Assembly: GCA_039920305.1 (NCBI GenBank)
Contig: JBDSEA010000049.1
Location: 1 to 9,640, forward strand
Length of the DNA: 9,640 bases
Origin: DASRAJ01 sp039920305
Lineage (GTDB): Bacteria > Bacteroidota > Bacteroidia > Chitinophagales > UBA10324
Direction: 5' to 3'
Part shown: one piece after another, positions 1-7,135 of the stretch
How the letters are laid out: every line of letters starts with the position of its first letter
How positions within the stretch are numbered: position 1 is the first letter of the stretch
Notes under the pieces: model-generated
The model's database searches: none
What the model saw: the letters and a program-made list of their open reading frames with translations, nothing else
What the model was told of the DNA's origin: nothing
Program-made: the position numbers and the translations under genes

Positions 1-1305
1 CAGCACATGAATTTCTACTGAAGGCTGGCTGTCGGCGGCTGTGGTAAAAGTTTCAGATTTTTTTGTGGGAATCGTTGTGTTAGAATCAATGAGTTTAGTC
101 ATCACGCCACCGAGCGTTTCAATACCGAGTGAAAGCGGAGTAACATCAAGCAACAATACATCTTTCACATCACCAGCAAGCACACCTCCCTGGATCGCTG
201 CACCAATGGCAACTACTTCATCAGGGTTCACACCCTTGTGGGGCTTCTTTCCAAAAAACTTTTCCACCACTTCCTGGATTTTAGGAATTCGTGTTGAGCC
301 ACCCACAAGAATCACCTCATCAATTTGCGAAACATTGTATCCGCTATCCGCCAGTGCCTTTTTGCATGGTTCGAGCGAGCGCTGAACAAGCGGATCAACC
401 AAGGACTCAAACTTTGCCCTGGAGAGTTTTTTCACCAGGTGCTTGGGAGTTCCTTCCACCGCGGTTATGTACGGGAGATTGATTTCAGTCTCACTTGATG
501 AGCTCAATTCAATCTTTGCTTTTTCTGCAGCATCCTTTAACCGCTGCAATGCCATCGGATCTTTGCGAAGATCAATGCGCTCTTCTTTCTGAAACTCTTC
601 TGCAAGCCATGCGATGATCACCTGGTCGAAATCGTCTCCGCCAAGGTGTGTGTCACCATTGGTTGATTTCACTTCAAATACTCCGTCACCCAACTCAAGT
701 ATTGAAATATCGAATGTCCCGCCACCAAGGTCATACACGGCTATCTTTTCATCCTTATGTTTTTTATCAAGTCCGTAGGCAAGAGCCGCAGCGGTGGGTT
801 CGTTGATGATTCGCAACACTTTCAGTCCTGCAATTTCCCCCGCTTCTTTAGTTGCCTGGCGCTGTGAGTCATTGAAGTATGCCGGAACGGTTATCACTGC
901 TTCCGTTACCGTTTGCCCGAGATAATCCTCGGCAGTTTTTTTCATCTTTTGCAAAATAATAGCAGAAATTTCCTGGGGTGTGTACATCCGGTCCATGCTC
1001 TTCACGCGGGCTGTATTGTTTTCTCCGGAAACTACATCATAGGAAATATAACGAAGTTCGCTATTCACTTCATCATATCTTCTGCCCATAAAGCGCTTGA
1101 TAGAGCTGATGGTATTTTTTGGATTGGTGATAGCTTGGCGCTTTGCAGGAGCCCCAACCTTGCGTTCACCATTCGGAAGAAATGCAATAATGGATGGAGT
1201 TGTTCTTGCGCCTTCATCATTGGGTATCACCACAGGATCACTGCCTTCCATTACTGCAACGCAACTGTTAGTGGTACCCAGATCAATACCGATTATTTTT
1301 CCCAT
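1..1305 (-). CDS. dnaK: Chaperone DnaK (Hsp70), N-terminal 435 residues, truncated by window edge
   Basis: ATP-dependent cytoplasmic Hsp70 chaperone that folds and protects proteins together with DnaJ and GrpE. The minus-strand frame opens with MGKIIGIDLGTTNSC, the Hsp70 phosphate-1 signature. It continues with K70 in IKRFMGRR (equivalent to the catalytic lysine of E. coli DnaK), VPAYFNDSQRQAT, the phosphate-2 motif DLGGGTFD, NEPTAAALAYG and the adenosine motif VGGSTRIP. The interdomain linker VLLLD falls at residues 383-387, after which the substrate-binding domain begins (DVTPLSLGIETLGG). The frame is still open at base 1, reading PSVEIHVL. About 200 residues of the substrate-binding domain and lid lie outside the window, judging by the roughly 640-residue length of the family. 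The ATG at 1303-1305 gives the canonical N-terminus and has no Shine-Dalgarno sequence. No frameshift or missing key residue is visible. No dnaJ or grpE appears in the visible flank. Confidence 0.98.
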   Translation of the reverse strand, partial: MGKIIGIDLGTTNSCVAVMEGSDPVVIPNDEGARTTPSIIAFLPNGERKVGAPAKRQAITNPKNTISSIKRFMGRRYDEVNSELRYISYDVVSGENNTARVKSMDRMYTPQEISAIILQKMKKTAEDYLGQTVTEAVITVPAYFNDSQRQATKEAGEIAGLKVLRIINEPTAAALAYGLDKKHKDEKIAVYDLGGGTFDISILELGDGVFEVKSTNGDTHLGGDDFDQVIIAWLAEEFQKEERIDLRKDPMALQRLKDAAEKAKIELSSSSETEINLPYITAVEGTPKHLVKKLSRAKFESLVDPLVQRSLEPCKKALADSGYNVSQIDEVILVGGSTRIPKIQEVVEKFFGKKPHKGVNPDEVVAIGAAIQGGVLAGDVKDVLLLDVTPLSLGIETLGGVMTKLIDSNTTIPTKKSETFTTAADSQPSVEIHVL

Positions 1306-1323
1306 TGAAAGTTAGTTTAAAGT

Positions 1324-1356
1324 TAAATTTATTGCTTGAGGGAATAAGTTTTTCAA
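1324..1356 (-). promoter_or_regulatory. Candidate dnaK promoter (Bacteroidota type, imperfect)
   Basis: Read on the minus strand, TTG (1354-1356) is followed after 22 bases by TAAATTTA (1324-1331). This has one mismatch to the -7 box TAnnTTTG and spacing inside the usual range. It would give a very short leader of roughly 12 bases before the dnaK ATG. The region is AT-rich, so chance similarity is possible. No CIRCE operator and no E. coli sigma-32-like element is present. Confidence 0.3.
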
Positions 1357-1456
1357 TCATTATGCCACGGCCCTGAAAATTTATATACAGAGAAATAATG
1401 ACACCAATTAAACTTATGTGACATAGTTAATTCCGGACATTGACAAAAAGACAGTA

Positions 1457-2485
1457 TTAATGGCACAGGGTACCATCAGGCTCAAGGAAGTTCAAATGAC
1501 TCGTAAAAGTATTGCAGGCAATGGAATCAATGGTGCGTGCATCAATTTGAATGTTTGCAATCGTTTTATGAAAGCGGGAGGAAAACAGGCCAAGGCCATT
1601 ATCAATATTCGTGTAAGTTGGTAACACCTGGCCTGAAGTGAGACCTTGCTGGGCAATATAAACCTGATTATAGGTATCTAATTCTTCCCCGCCCACAGAA
1701 AACATAAAATCACATGAATCCATCTTTCGGGTGATGGTTTGATCATCGGGAATAAAATTTCCAAGAAAAGTATAAAGGTTGTCATTGGGGATATCATACG
1801 TTTCATTAGTACCACCTGAAGTGGATGTAGTTCTGTAATTGGAAAAAACAAGCCAGTCAATATATTTCTTAACCTGTATTGAGGGATCAGCAATGCTTAT
1901 TTCAGTATAGTGAAACCGGATGGTAAGATCATAAATTTTACCATCCTTTGCAGATGTCCATGTTACCTTGTAATTCAACCCGGGCAGGAAGTTAATTTTG
2001 ATGGTGGGGGTGGGGATAATTACAATAAAATCATTCACCACTTTTGTAGAGGCGGTAATTTGTCTTCCGTTGTCAGGTTCTGTTGCAACAAGGGTATAGT
2101 CGTGATCTTTATTGAGCGACTGTTTCGTTTTATAGAGCGTATTAGGTGAGCTGGCAAAAATTCCGGTATCCTTTACCAGGCCTTCCATATTGCCATCAAC
2201 CTTTTCCAGTTCAATGGTATTCACCAGATCGCCATTGCTGTATTCCTCCAATACCACATTAAGGTCAGCATAATAAAGCGAGTCAGGATTTTGTGCAATC
2301 AATAATGCGCTGGTTGAAGGATCAAGGTATGCTTTGCCTACTTTAATGTATTGGGCTGTATCGCTTGCATCAAGCAGGCCATAAACAATTCCTATATCTT
2401 CCCATGTAGTAGTAACATTAAAATCAGTACTGCATGATGAAAGAAAAAGTGCGAGAATAATCGCGGCAACACCCCATTTTTTCAT
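1457..2485 (-). CDS. Lipoprotein, DUF4249-like, function unknown
   Basis: Predicted 342-residue lipoprotein. The N-terminus MKKWGVAAIILALFLSSCSTD is a type II signal peptide with lipobox LSSC; C18 would be lipidated and the protein anchored in the inner or outer membrane. Residues of about 25-125 have the alternating beta pattern of an Ig-like sandwich, including a run like IVYGLLDASDTAQYIKV and a later HDYTLVATEPDNGRQITA. A second beta-rich part follows, with YKVTWTSAKDGKIYDLTIRF. This layout resembles DUF4249 proteins, which in Bacteroidota often accompany outer-membrane receptors, but the family assignment comes from sequence feel only. No SusC/SusD-type partner is visible here. The frame is open upstream to an ATG at 2602, but that extension has no signal peptide and would cross the promoter at 2490-2518, so the ATG at 2485 is chosen. 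The gene runs in the same direction as dnaK, 151 bases upstream of it, with no clear terminator between them. Confidence 0.85.
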   Translation of the reverse strand: MKKWGVAAIILALFLSSCSTDFNVTTTWEDIGIVYGLLDASDTAQYIKVGKAYLDPSTSALLIAQNPDSLYYADLNVVLEEYSNGDLVNTIELEKVDGNMEGLVKDTGIFASSPNTLYKTKQSLNKDHDYTLVATEPDNGRQITASTKVVNDFIVIIPTPTIKINFLPGLNYKVTWTSAKDGKIYDLTIRFHYTEISIADPSIQVKKYIDWLVFSNYRTTSTSGGTNETYDIPNDNLYTFLGNFIPDDQTITRKMDSCDFMFSVGGEELDTYNQVYIAQQGLTSGQVLPTYTNIDNGLGLFSSRFHKTIANIQIDARTIDSIACNTFTSHLNFLEPDGTLCH

Positions 2486-2489
2486 TCCG

Positions 2490-2518
2490 CAAATGTATGA
2501 AAACCCTGCGGTTGCCAA
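2490..2518 (-). promoter_or_regulatory. Bacteroidota-type promoter of the lipoprotein gene, predicted leaderless
   Basis: On the minus strand, TTG (2516-2518), an 18-base spacer and TACATTTG (2490-2497) match the Bacteroidota consensus TTG-N17-23-TAnnTTTG at every specified base. Only four bases (CGGA) separate the -7 box from the lipoprotein ATG at 2485. In this promoter class transcription usually starts about 5-7 bases after the box, so the transcript would begin at or next to the ATG. Confidence 0.65.
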
Positions 2519-2547
2519 TAGGATTGCAGGAGGATCAGTTACCTTTG
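2512..2547 (+). promoter_or_regulatory. Bacteroidota-type promoter of panB
   Basis: TACCTTTG at 2540-2547 matches TAnnTTTG exactly. The best-placed TTG, at 2512-2514, lies 25 bases upstream, slightly longer than the usual 17-23; another TTG at 2524-2526 is too close. The predicted start, near 2553, leaves a leader of about 70 bases before the panB ATG at 2623. Its -33 side interlocks with the -33 element of the divergent lipoprotein promoter. Confidence 0.45.
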
Positions 2548-2622
2548 AACGCAATAACAGATCAGCATCCCTGTAATAAGAATCAGGCTCCGCAAAATTC
2601 ATTCACCATTTACCATCACCCA

Positions 2623-3459
2623 ATGGATTCAATACAGAAGAATATTGAGGATTTTAAAAAAGCGAGAAAAATTACTACTCACACTCTGCAGGAAATGAAA
2701 ATTGCCGGTGTTAAAATTTCAATGCTTACTGCATACGATTATTCTATGGCGAAAATCGTTGATGATGCTGGTATTGATGTGATCCTCGTTGGTGATTCTG
2801 CTTCCAACGTAATGGCAGGGCATCAAACCACCCTGCCTATTACACTGGATCAAATGATCTATCACGCTTCCTCAGTAGTACGCGCAATTGACCGGGCACT
2901 TGTGGTGGTGGATTTGCCATTTGGTTCTTTCCAGGGGAATTCCAAGGAAGCATTGAACTCAGCAATCCGCATTATGAAAGAATCCGGTGCGCATGCTGTT
3001 AAGCTGGAAGGAGGAAAGCAGGTTAAAGAATCGGTAGAGCGGATTATTTCCGCCGGCGTACCTGTAATGGGGCATTTGGGATTAACTCCCCAATCCATTT
3101 ATAAGTTTGGAACATACGCTGTGCGTGCAACAGAGGATTTGGAGCAGCACCTTCTTCGTGAAGATGCCCTGATTCTCGAGCAATCAGGTTGTTTTTCAAT
3201 AGTACTTGAAAAAATTCCGGCATCGCTTGCGGCTGAAGTTTCAGGCTCTATAAAAATACCGGCCATTGGTATTGGTGCCGGTGCTGATTGTGATGGGCAG
3301 GTTCTTGTGATCCATGATATGTTAGGTATCAATAAAGAATTCAAGCCTCGTTTTCTTCGCAGGTATTCAAACCTATATGATCAGATCAGGGAGGCGGTTC
3401 AGCATTATAGCAATGATGTTAAAGGGAGGGATTTCCCTAATGAAAATGAGCAATATTAA
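2623..3459 (+). CDS. panB: 3-methyl-2-oxobutanoate hydroxymethyltransferase (ketopantoate hydroxymethyltransferase)
   Basis: Cytoplasmic enzyme that transfers a hydroxymethyl group from 5,10-methylenetetrahydrofolate to 2-oxoisovalerate, forming ketopantoate. This is the first committed step of pantothenate and hence coenzyme A synthesis. The 278 residues match the family length (E. coli 264). Metal-binding acidic residues are visible at D58 (LVGDSASNVMAGH), D97 (VVVDLPFGSF) and E129 (VKLEGG). The general base is E196 in IVLEKIP, and the late motif IPAIGIGAGADCDGQ is intact. The frame is open upstream to an ATG at 2497, but that start would precede the promoter box at 2540-2547 and add 42 unrelated residues. 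The ATG at 2623 is the first plausible start downstream of the box, and MDSIQKNIEDFKK is a normal N-terminus. The stop codon overlaps an ATG in TAATG at 3457-3461, but the next gene probably starts later. No panC or panD is present in the window. Confidence 0.96.
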   Translation: MDSIQKNIEDFKKARKITTHTLQEMKIAGVKISMLTAYDYSMAKIVDDAGIDVILVGDSASNVMAGHQTTLPITLDQMIYHASSVVRAIDRALVVVDLPFGSFQGNSKEALNSAIRIMKESGAHAVKLEGGKQVKESVERIISAGVPVMGHLGLTPQSIYKFGTYAVRATEDLEQHLLREDALILEQSGCFSIVLEKIPASLAAEVSGSIKIPAIGIGAGADCDGQVLVIHDMLGINKEFKPRFLRRYSNLYDQIREAVQHYSNDVKGRDFPNENEQY

Positions 3460-3476
3460 TGATCAGTCATTTGCTG

Positions 3477-3490
3477 TTGTCAATTGACAA
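3477..3490. repeat. Perfect 14-bp palindrome, candidate operator
   Basis: The sequence TTGTCAATTGACAA is a perfect inverted repeat with two 7-base arms and no spacer. It lies in the gap between panB and the M1 peptidase gene. Its left arm begins with the TTG that serves as the -33 element of the promoter predicted just downstream, a typical place for a repressor or activator site. No regulator gene is visible nearby. Confidence 0.5.
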
Positions 3491-3504
3491 ATGCAATAGT
3501 TTTG
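3477..3504 (+). promoter_or_regulatory. Bacteroidota-type promoter of the M1 peptidase gene
   Basis: TTG (3477-3479), a 17-base spacer and TAGTTTTG (3497-3504) match the consensus TTG-N17-23-TAnnTTTG at all specified bases. A second TTG at 3471-3473 gives a 23-base spacer and is also acceptable. The predicted transcript begins near 3510, about 36 bases before the ATG at 3546. The peptidase and the downstream dehydrogenase could therefore be expressed apart from panB. Confidence 0.5.
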
Positions 3505-3545
3505 AGCCCGGAGTAGTTTTTCAAATGCAATTTTATATTCCCATC

Positions 3546-5942
3546 ATGAGAAGAATTTTTTCTGCTGCAATACTTTTGTTTTTTGCGATTAATTTTTCTA
3601 TTGCAGCCGATAATTCACGGAGTGATACCATTGATATTCTCGATTACAATATTCATCTTGACATTACTGATTATGCCGGTAAAACTATCAAGGGATATAC
3701 CGTTGTTACATTCAAATCAAAATTGAGCAATATTTCAGAACTTGATCTTGACTTACTGGGATTGCAGATGGATTCAATAACGCAGGATAATGAGTTACTA
3801 TCTTTTACCTATAATGACACCTTAATAAAAATCAATCTTGCTTCATCGCTAAATACCGGGGATTCCTCAAATGTGACAGTCTATTATCATGGTAATCCGG
3901 AAGGGGATGCTTCGGGGTGGGGAGGGTGGTATTGGTCCGGTGATTACTCATATAATCTGGGTGTGGGGTTCGCTGCGGATCCGCATGTTTATGGCAGAGT
4001 ATGGTTTCCCTGCTTTGATAATTTTGTGGAGCGAAGCACTTTTCATTTTTCAATAATTACCCATTCAGACAAAATGGCTCTCTGCAATGGAAATCTCATT
4101 TCTTCCATTGATAACGGAAACGGAACAATTACGTGGAGCTGGGAATTGCTAACTGCCATTCCATCATATCTTGCATGTGTGGCGGTGAATAAATATTCGC
4201 CCGGGCATGGTACTTACATCAGCATAAGCGGTGATACTATTCCCATTCAGTATGGTGCTGTAGCATCGGATACCACCAAGATGAAAAACTCATTCATTCA
4301 TCTTCCGGATGCACTCTCTGTTTTCGAGGCATCATGGGGTTCTTATCGGTGGAACAAGGTGGGATATTCCCTAACAACAGTTGGCGCTATGGAGCACGCT
4401 ACCAATATTGCGTATCCCTACTATATCGTGAATGGAACTACAGCATATGAAAATATCATGGCGCATGAGTTATCGCATCAATGGTTTGGCAATCTTGTAA
4501 CGTGCCGCACCGCAGAAGATATGTGGCTAAATGAGGGGTGGGCTGTATTCTGTGAGAAATTATTTTATGGCTATGTGTATGGTGAGCAAAAGTATCATGA
4601 TGAAATTGCAGCCAACCACGAGCAAGGTGTTCATTACTCTCATACTTCACTATATGACGGGCAATATTTTCCCGTGAGTGGTGTGCCGCAGGACTATACT
4701 TATGGAAGCACCGTATATGTTAAAGGCTGTGATATGGTACATACACTCCGCGGATATATGGGTGATTCACTTTTCTTTTCTTGCGTCACAAAATATTTAA
4801 GTGATCAGGAATTCACTGATCAGTCCAGTGAGGACCTGCGGGATTATCTTAGCAGCTGTTCCGGCATTGATCTGCAAGATTTTTTCACTGACTGGATTTT
4901 TAACCCCGGGTGGGCTGCTTTTACTATTGATTCTTCAGGAGTGGAAGCGGATGGAAGTAATTTTAATGTAAATGTGATCATCCGCCAGCGACTTAATCAT
5001 GCTCCGGCATTTTACGCCCATGTGCCACTTGAAATTTCTTTTTATGATTCAGCATGGAATGTTACCAAACAGGATTTTGTCATGAGCGGCGGTTGTGAAA
5101 CTTTCAATTTAATACTTCCATTTTCGCCGGTATTTACCGGACTGGATCTGGATGATAAAATTTCAGATGCGGTAACTGCTGATTTAAAAACAGTAAATAC
5201 TACCGGAAGCACGGTTTTTACCAATGGAAAAATGACCGTGAATGTTATTGCGATAGCTGATTCTGCGCTTATTAGAATTGAGCATATTTATGCAGCGCCT
5301 GACCCCTTTAAAAATGCTTTTGCCAATCTGCATATCTCACAGGAACGATTTTGGAAAGTGGATGGAATTTTCCCCGAAGTATTTGATGCTTCTGCAACTA
5401 TTTCATATAATGGCACAACTGCTTCAGCAGGCTTTCTGGATAACCAGCTCATCACCAATTCAGAAGACAGCCTGGTCGTATTATACCGGAGCTCACCCAA
5501 AGCTGACTGGATAATTGATTCCGATGTGGAACAGAATTTTATCGGCTTGCATACCGATAAGAAAGGATCATTTAACATTTTGCATTTGAAGAAGGGGGAA
5601 TATGCTCTTGGTATTTTTCAGTACGATAAGACAGATTCAGTTCCTGCTGCTGCGGGTGATTCGTGCTTTCTGCTTTCTATTCCCGGGATTTCTTCGGGAT
5701 TTAATGGCGCTGTGAATATATTTCCTAACCCGGCAAGCAATACCATTACGGTACAATATGAGGGTGCCGCAGTTAAGCTAATTGAGATTTTCAACTTATA
5801 TGGAGTGTGTGTTTATAATGTGGAAACCCACATAGGCCAACAGGATATTTCAGTTAAAAACTGGAGCCATGGAATTTATTTTGTCAAAGTTTTTGATTTG
5901 AAGCAGCAAATATTCACCACTCACAAAATTGTGATCAATTAA
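3546..5942 (+). CDS. Secreted M1-family metallopeptidase (aminopeptidase N-like) with T9SS type A sorting domain
   Basis: Zinc aminopeptidase of the M1 (gluzincin) family, 798 residues, probably trimming external peptides. Residues 1-20 form a Sec signal peptide (MRRIFSAAILLFFAINFSIA). A beta-rich M1 N-terminal domain follows. The substrate N-terminus motif is GAMEH at 280-284, where most M1 enzymes have GxMEN. The zinc site is HELSH at 307-311 with E330 in NEGWAVF, the standard HEXXH-X18-E spacing. Y391 in YGSTVYVKG is the likely transition-state tyrosine. The catalytic part ends near the segment FFTDWIFNPGW. A beta-rich region follows, then a T9SS type A sorting domain at about 724-798, starting NIFPNPASN and ending in a basic strand (THKIVIN). 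The frame is open back to 3459, but that start gives 29 extra residues before the signal peptide and lies upstream of the predicted promoter. The gene ends 12 bases before the dehydrogenase gene, so the two are likely co-transcribed. Confidence 0.95.
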   Translation: MRRIFSAAILLFFAINFSIAADNSRSDTIDILDYNIHLDITDYAGKTIKGYTVVTFKSKLSNISELDLDLLGLQMDSITQDNELLSFTYNDTLIKINLASSLNTGDSSNVTVYYHGNPEGDASGWGGWYWSGDYSYNLGVGFAADPHVYGRVWFPCFDNFVERSTFHFSIITHSDKMALCNGNLISSIDNGNGTITWSWELLTAIPSYLACVAVNKYSPGHGTYISISGDTIPIQYGAVASDTTKMKNSFIHLPDALSVFEASWGSYRWNKVGYSLTTVGAMEHATNIAYPYYIVNGTTAYENIMAHELSHQWFGNLVTCRTAEDMWLNEGWAVFCEKLFYGYVYGEQKYHDEIAANHEQGVHYSHTSLYDGQYFPVSGVPQDYTYGSTVYVKGCDMVHTLRGYMGDSLFFSCVTKYLSDQEFTDQSSEDLRDYLSSCSGIDLQDFFTDWIFNPGWAAFTIDSSGVEADGSNFNVNVIIRQRLNHAPAFYAHVPLEISFYDSAWNVTKQDFVMSGGCETFNLILPFSPVFTGLDLDDKISDAVTADLKTVNTTGSTVFTNGKMTVNVIAIADSALIRIEHIYAAPDPFKNAFANLHISQERFWKVDGIFPEVFDASATISYNGTTASAGFLDNQLITNSEDSLVVLYRSSPKADWIIDSDVEQNFIGLHTDKKGSFNILHLKKGEYALGIFQYDKTDSVPAAAGDSCFLLSIPGISSGFNGAVNIFPNPASNTITVQYEGAAVKLIEIFNLYGVCVYNVETHIGQQDISVKNWSHGIYFVKVFDLKQQIFTTHKIVIN

Positions 5943-5954
5943 TCTGTAAATTCA

Positions 5955-6845
5955 ATGAAAAAAATTAGTGTGATTGGTGCAGGCACGATGGGCAACGGGA
6001 TTGCTCACCTGTTTGCCACGAAAGGATTTTCAGTAAGCCTTGTTGATGTGATGCCTTCTCAACTGGAAAAGGCAATGAGTGCAATCACCAAAAATCTCGA
6101 CAGGCAGGTTTCAAAAAACACCATTACACCGGAAGAAAAAGAAACAGCACTCTCCAACATCTCGGCATATTCATCAGTTTCAGAGGGAGTAAAAAATGCT
6201 GATCTCATAATAGAGTCAGCGACAGAAAATGAAGAATTAAAGCTTCGGATTTTTTCTGAGCTGGATAAGGAAACAAAACAATCCGCGATTCTTGCTTCGA
6301 ATACTTCTTCAATCTCTATTACCAAAATTGCATCTGTAACCAGGCGTGCTAATAAAGTAATCGGGATGCACTTCATGAACCCTGTGCCTGTTATGAAGCT
6401 TGTTGAGGTAATCCGAGGTTATTCAACTTCCGGTGAAACTACGGCAACCATTATGGCTCTCTCCTCCCAGTTGGGAAAGATTCCCGTTGAGGTGAATGAC
6501 TACCCGGGCTTTATTGCAAACCGGATTCTGATGCCAATGATTAACGAAGCGGTTTTTGCACTGTATGAAAATGTTAGTGGCGTTGAAGAAATTGATACTG
6601 TAATGAAACTGGGAATGGCACATCCGATGGGACCCCTGCAGCTTGCTGATTTTATCGGACTTGATGTATGCCTGGCGATTCTGAAGGTATTGCAGGCAGG
6701 ATTTGGAAATCCAAAGTATGCTCCATGTCCCCTGCTTGTTAATATGGTGCTGGCGGGAAACCTCGGAGCTAAAAGCGGGGAAGGATTTTATAAATACTCT
6801 GCGGGGACTAAGGAGCTCATTGTGGCAGATAGGTTTAGTAAGTGA
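5955..6845 (+). CDS. hbd: 3-hydroxybutyryl-CoA / 3-hydroxyacyl-CoA dehydrogenase
   Basis: Cytoplasmic NAD(P)-dependent enzyme that interconverts (S)-3-hydroxyacyl-CoA and 3-oxoacyl-CoA in beta-oxidation or butyrate-type metabolism. At 296 residues it has the stand-alone dehydrogenase size (about 280-300), with no fused enoyl-CoA hydratase. The Rossmann motif is GAGTMG at 8-13, with D31 closing the second strand (SLVDV). The catalytic set seen in Clostridium Hbd is present: S118 in SNTSS, H139 in GMHFMNP, E151 in KLVEVI and N189 in GFIANR. The C-terminal domain shows MAHPMGPLQLADFIGLD and ends near GEGFYKY. The start lies 12 bases after the peptidase stop, with no ribosome-binding site and no room for a separate promoter, so it is probably read from the upstream transcript. 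Short-chain specificity is inferred from similarity; paaH-type names would fit equally well. No thiolase or enoyl-CoA hydratase gene is in the window. Confidence 0.94.
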   Translation: MKKISVIGAGTMGNGIAHLFATKGFSVSLVDVMPSQLEKAMSAITKNLDRQVSKNTITPEEKETALSNISAYSSVSEGVKNADLIIESATENEELKLRIFSELDKETKQSAILASNTSSISITKIASVTRRANKVIGMHFMNPVPVMKLVEVIRGYSTSGETTATIMALSSQLGKIPVEVNDYPGFIANRILMPMINEAVFALYENVSGVEEIDTVMKLGMAHPMGPLQLADFIGLDVCLAILKVLQAGFGNPKYAPCPLLVNMVLAGNLGAKSGEGFYKYSAGTKELIVADRFSK

Positions 6846-6886
6846 ATGGAAATGATGAATGAAAGTGAATGATAAAATGGTGAATG
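6843..6886 (+). repeat. Four irregular copies of TGAATG after the dehydrogenase gene
   Basis: TGAATG occurs at 6843-6848, 6856-6861, 6866-6871 and 6881-6886, with start-to-start steps of 13, 10 and 15 bases. The first copy includes the hbd stop codon. There is no hairpin and no T-run, so this is not an intrinsic terminator. It is probably decayed low-complexity sequence. Confidence 0.4.
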
Positions 6887-6917
6887 CAGGATAAATCATA
6901 TTGTTGCTCGGATTTAA

Positions 6918-6990
6918 GCGGGAATAGCTCAGTTGGTAGAGTGTCAGCTTCCCAAGCTGAAAGTCGCGGGTTCGAATCCCGTTTCCCGCT
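6918..6990 (+). tRNA. tRNA-Gly (anticodon CCC)
   Basis: A complete 73-base cloverleaf. The 7-bp acceptor stem GCGGGAA pairs with TTCCCGC, and the discriminator base is T at 6990. The D-arm is GCTC-AGTTGGTA-GAGT with one G-T pair. The anticodon stem TCAGC/GCTGA carries the loop TTCCCAA, placing the CCC anticodon at 6951-6953, which reads GGG glycine codons. The T-arm is GCGGG-TTCGAAT-CCCGT with one G-T closing pair. The 3' CCA is not encoded. It stands alone between two protein genes, with no partial copy of its 3' end visible downstream that would mark an integrated element. Confidence 0.96.
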
Positions 6991-7009
6991 CGATCATTAA
7001 AAGAATAAT

Positions 7010-7041
7010 TACCTTAATGTATCGCTCCCTTAAATAAGGTA
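7010..7041. repeat. Inverted repeat downstream of tRNA-Gly
   Basis: TACCTTA (7010-7016) and TAAGGTA (7035-7041) are perfect 7-base inverted arms separated by 18 bases. The stem is AT-rich and its loop is long. The following GCTGGGCTTTT gives only a short T-run, so this is at best a weak terminator or processing signal for the tRNA. It might instead be a control site for the gene at 7136. Confidence 0.3.
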
Positions 7042-7135
7042 GCTGGGCTTTTGACCTTGCGGGTTTATAAATTGCTTATTTTATTTATCCTCATTCTGCC
7101 TTATTTTAGCCATCGAATTTTACAAACCAAAACTT

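Noticed and set aside
1306..1456. Searched for a CIRCE heat-shock operator (TTAGCACTC-N9-GAGTGCTAA) upstream of dnaK.
   Set aside because: No match or half-site was found.
3459..3545. TAATG stop-start overlap suggesting that the M1 gene starts at 3459 and is translationally coupled to panB.
   Set aside because: The signal peptide begins at the ATG at 3546, and the extra 29 residues in front would mask it; a promoter lies between the two starts.
4802..4821. Inverted repeat TGATCAG / CTGATCA with a 7-base loop.
   Set aside because: It lies inside the M1 coding region, where repeated SDQ and TDQ codons explain it; no regulatory role is suggested.
6423..6899. A 158-codon open frame on the minus strand over the end of hbd.
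   Set aside because: It lies antisense to a fully convincing dehydrogenase, and its product is rich in His, Cys and Phe with no recognisable domain, as shadows usually are.
6918..7135. tRNA-Gly considered as an integration site for a mobile element.
   Set aside because: No integrase gene and no repeated tRNA 3' end were seen downstream; the next gene is an ordinary chromosomal secreted protein.
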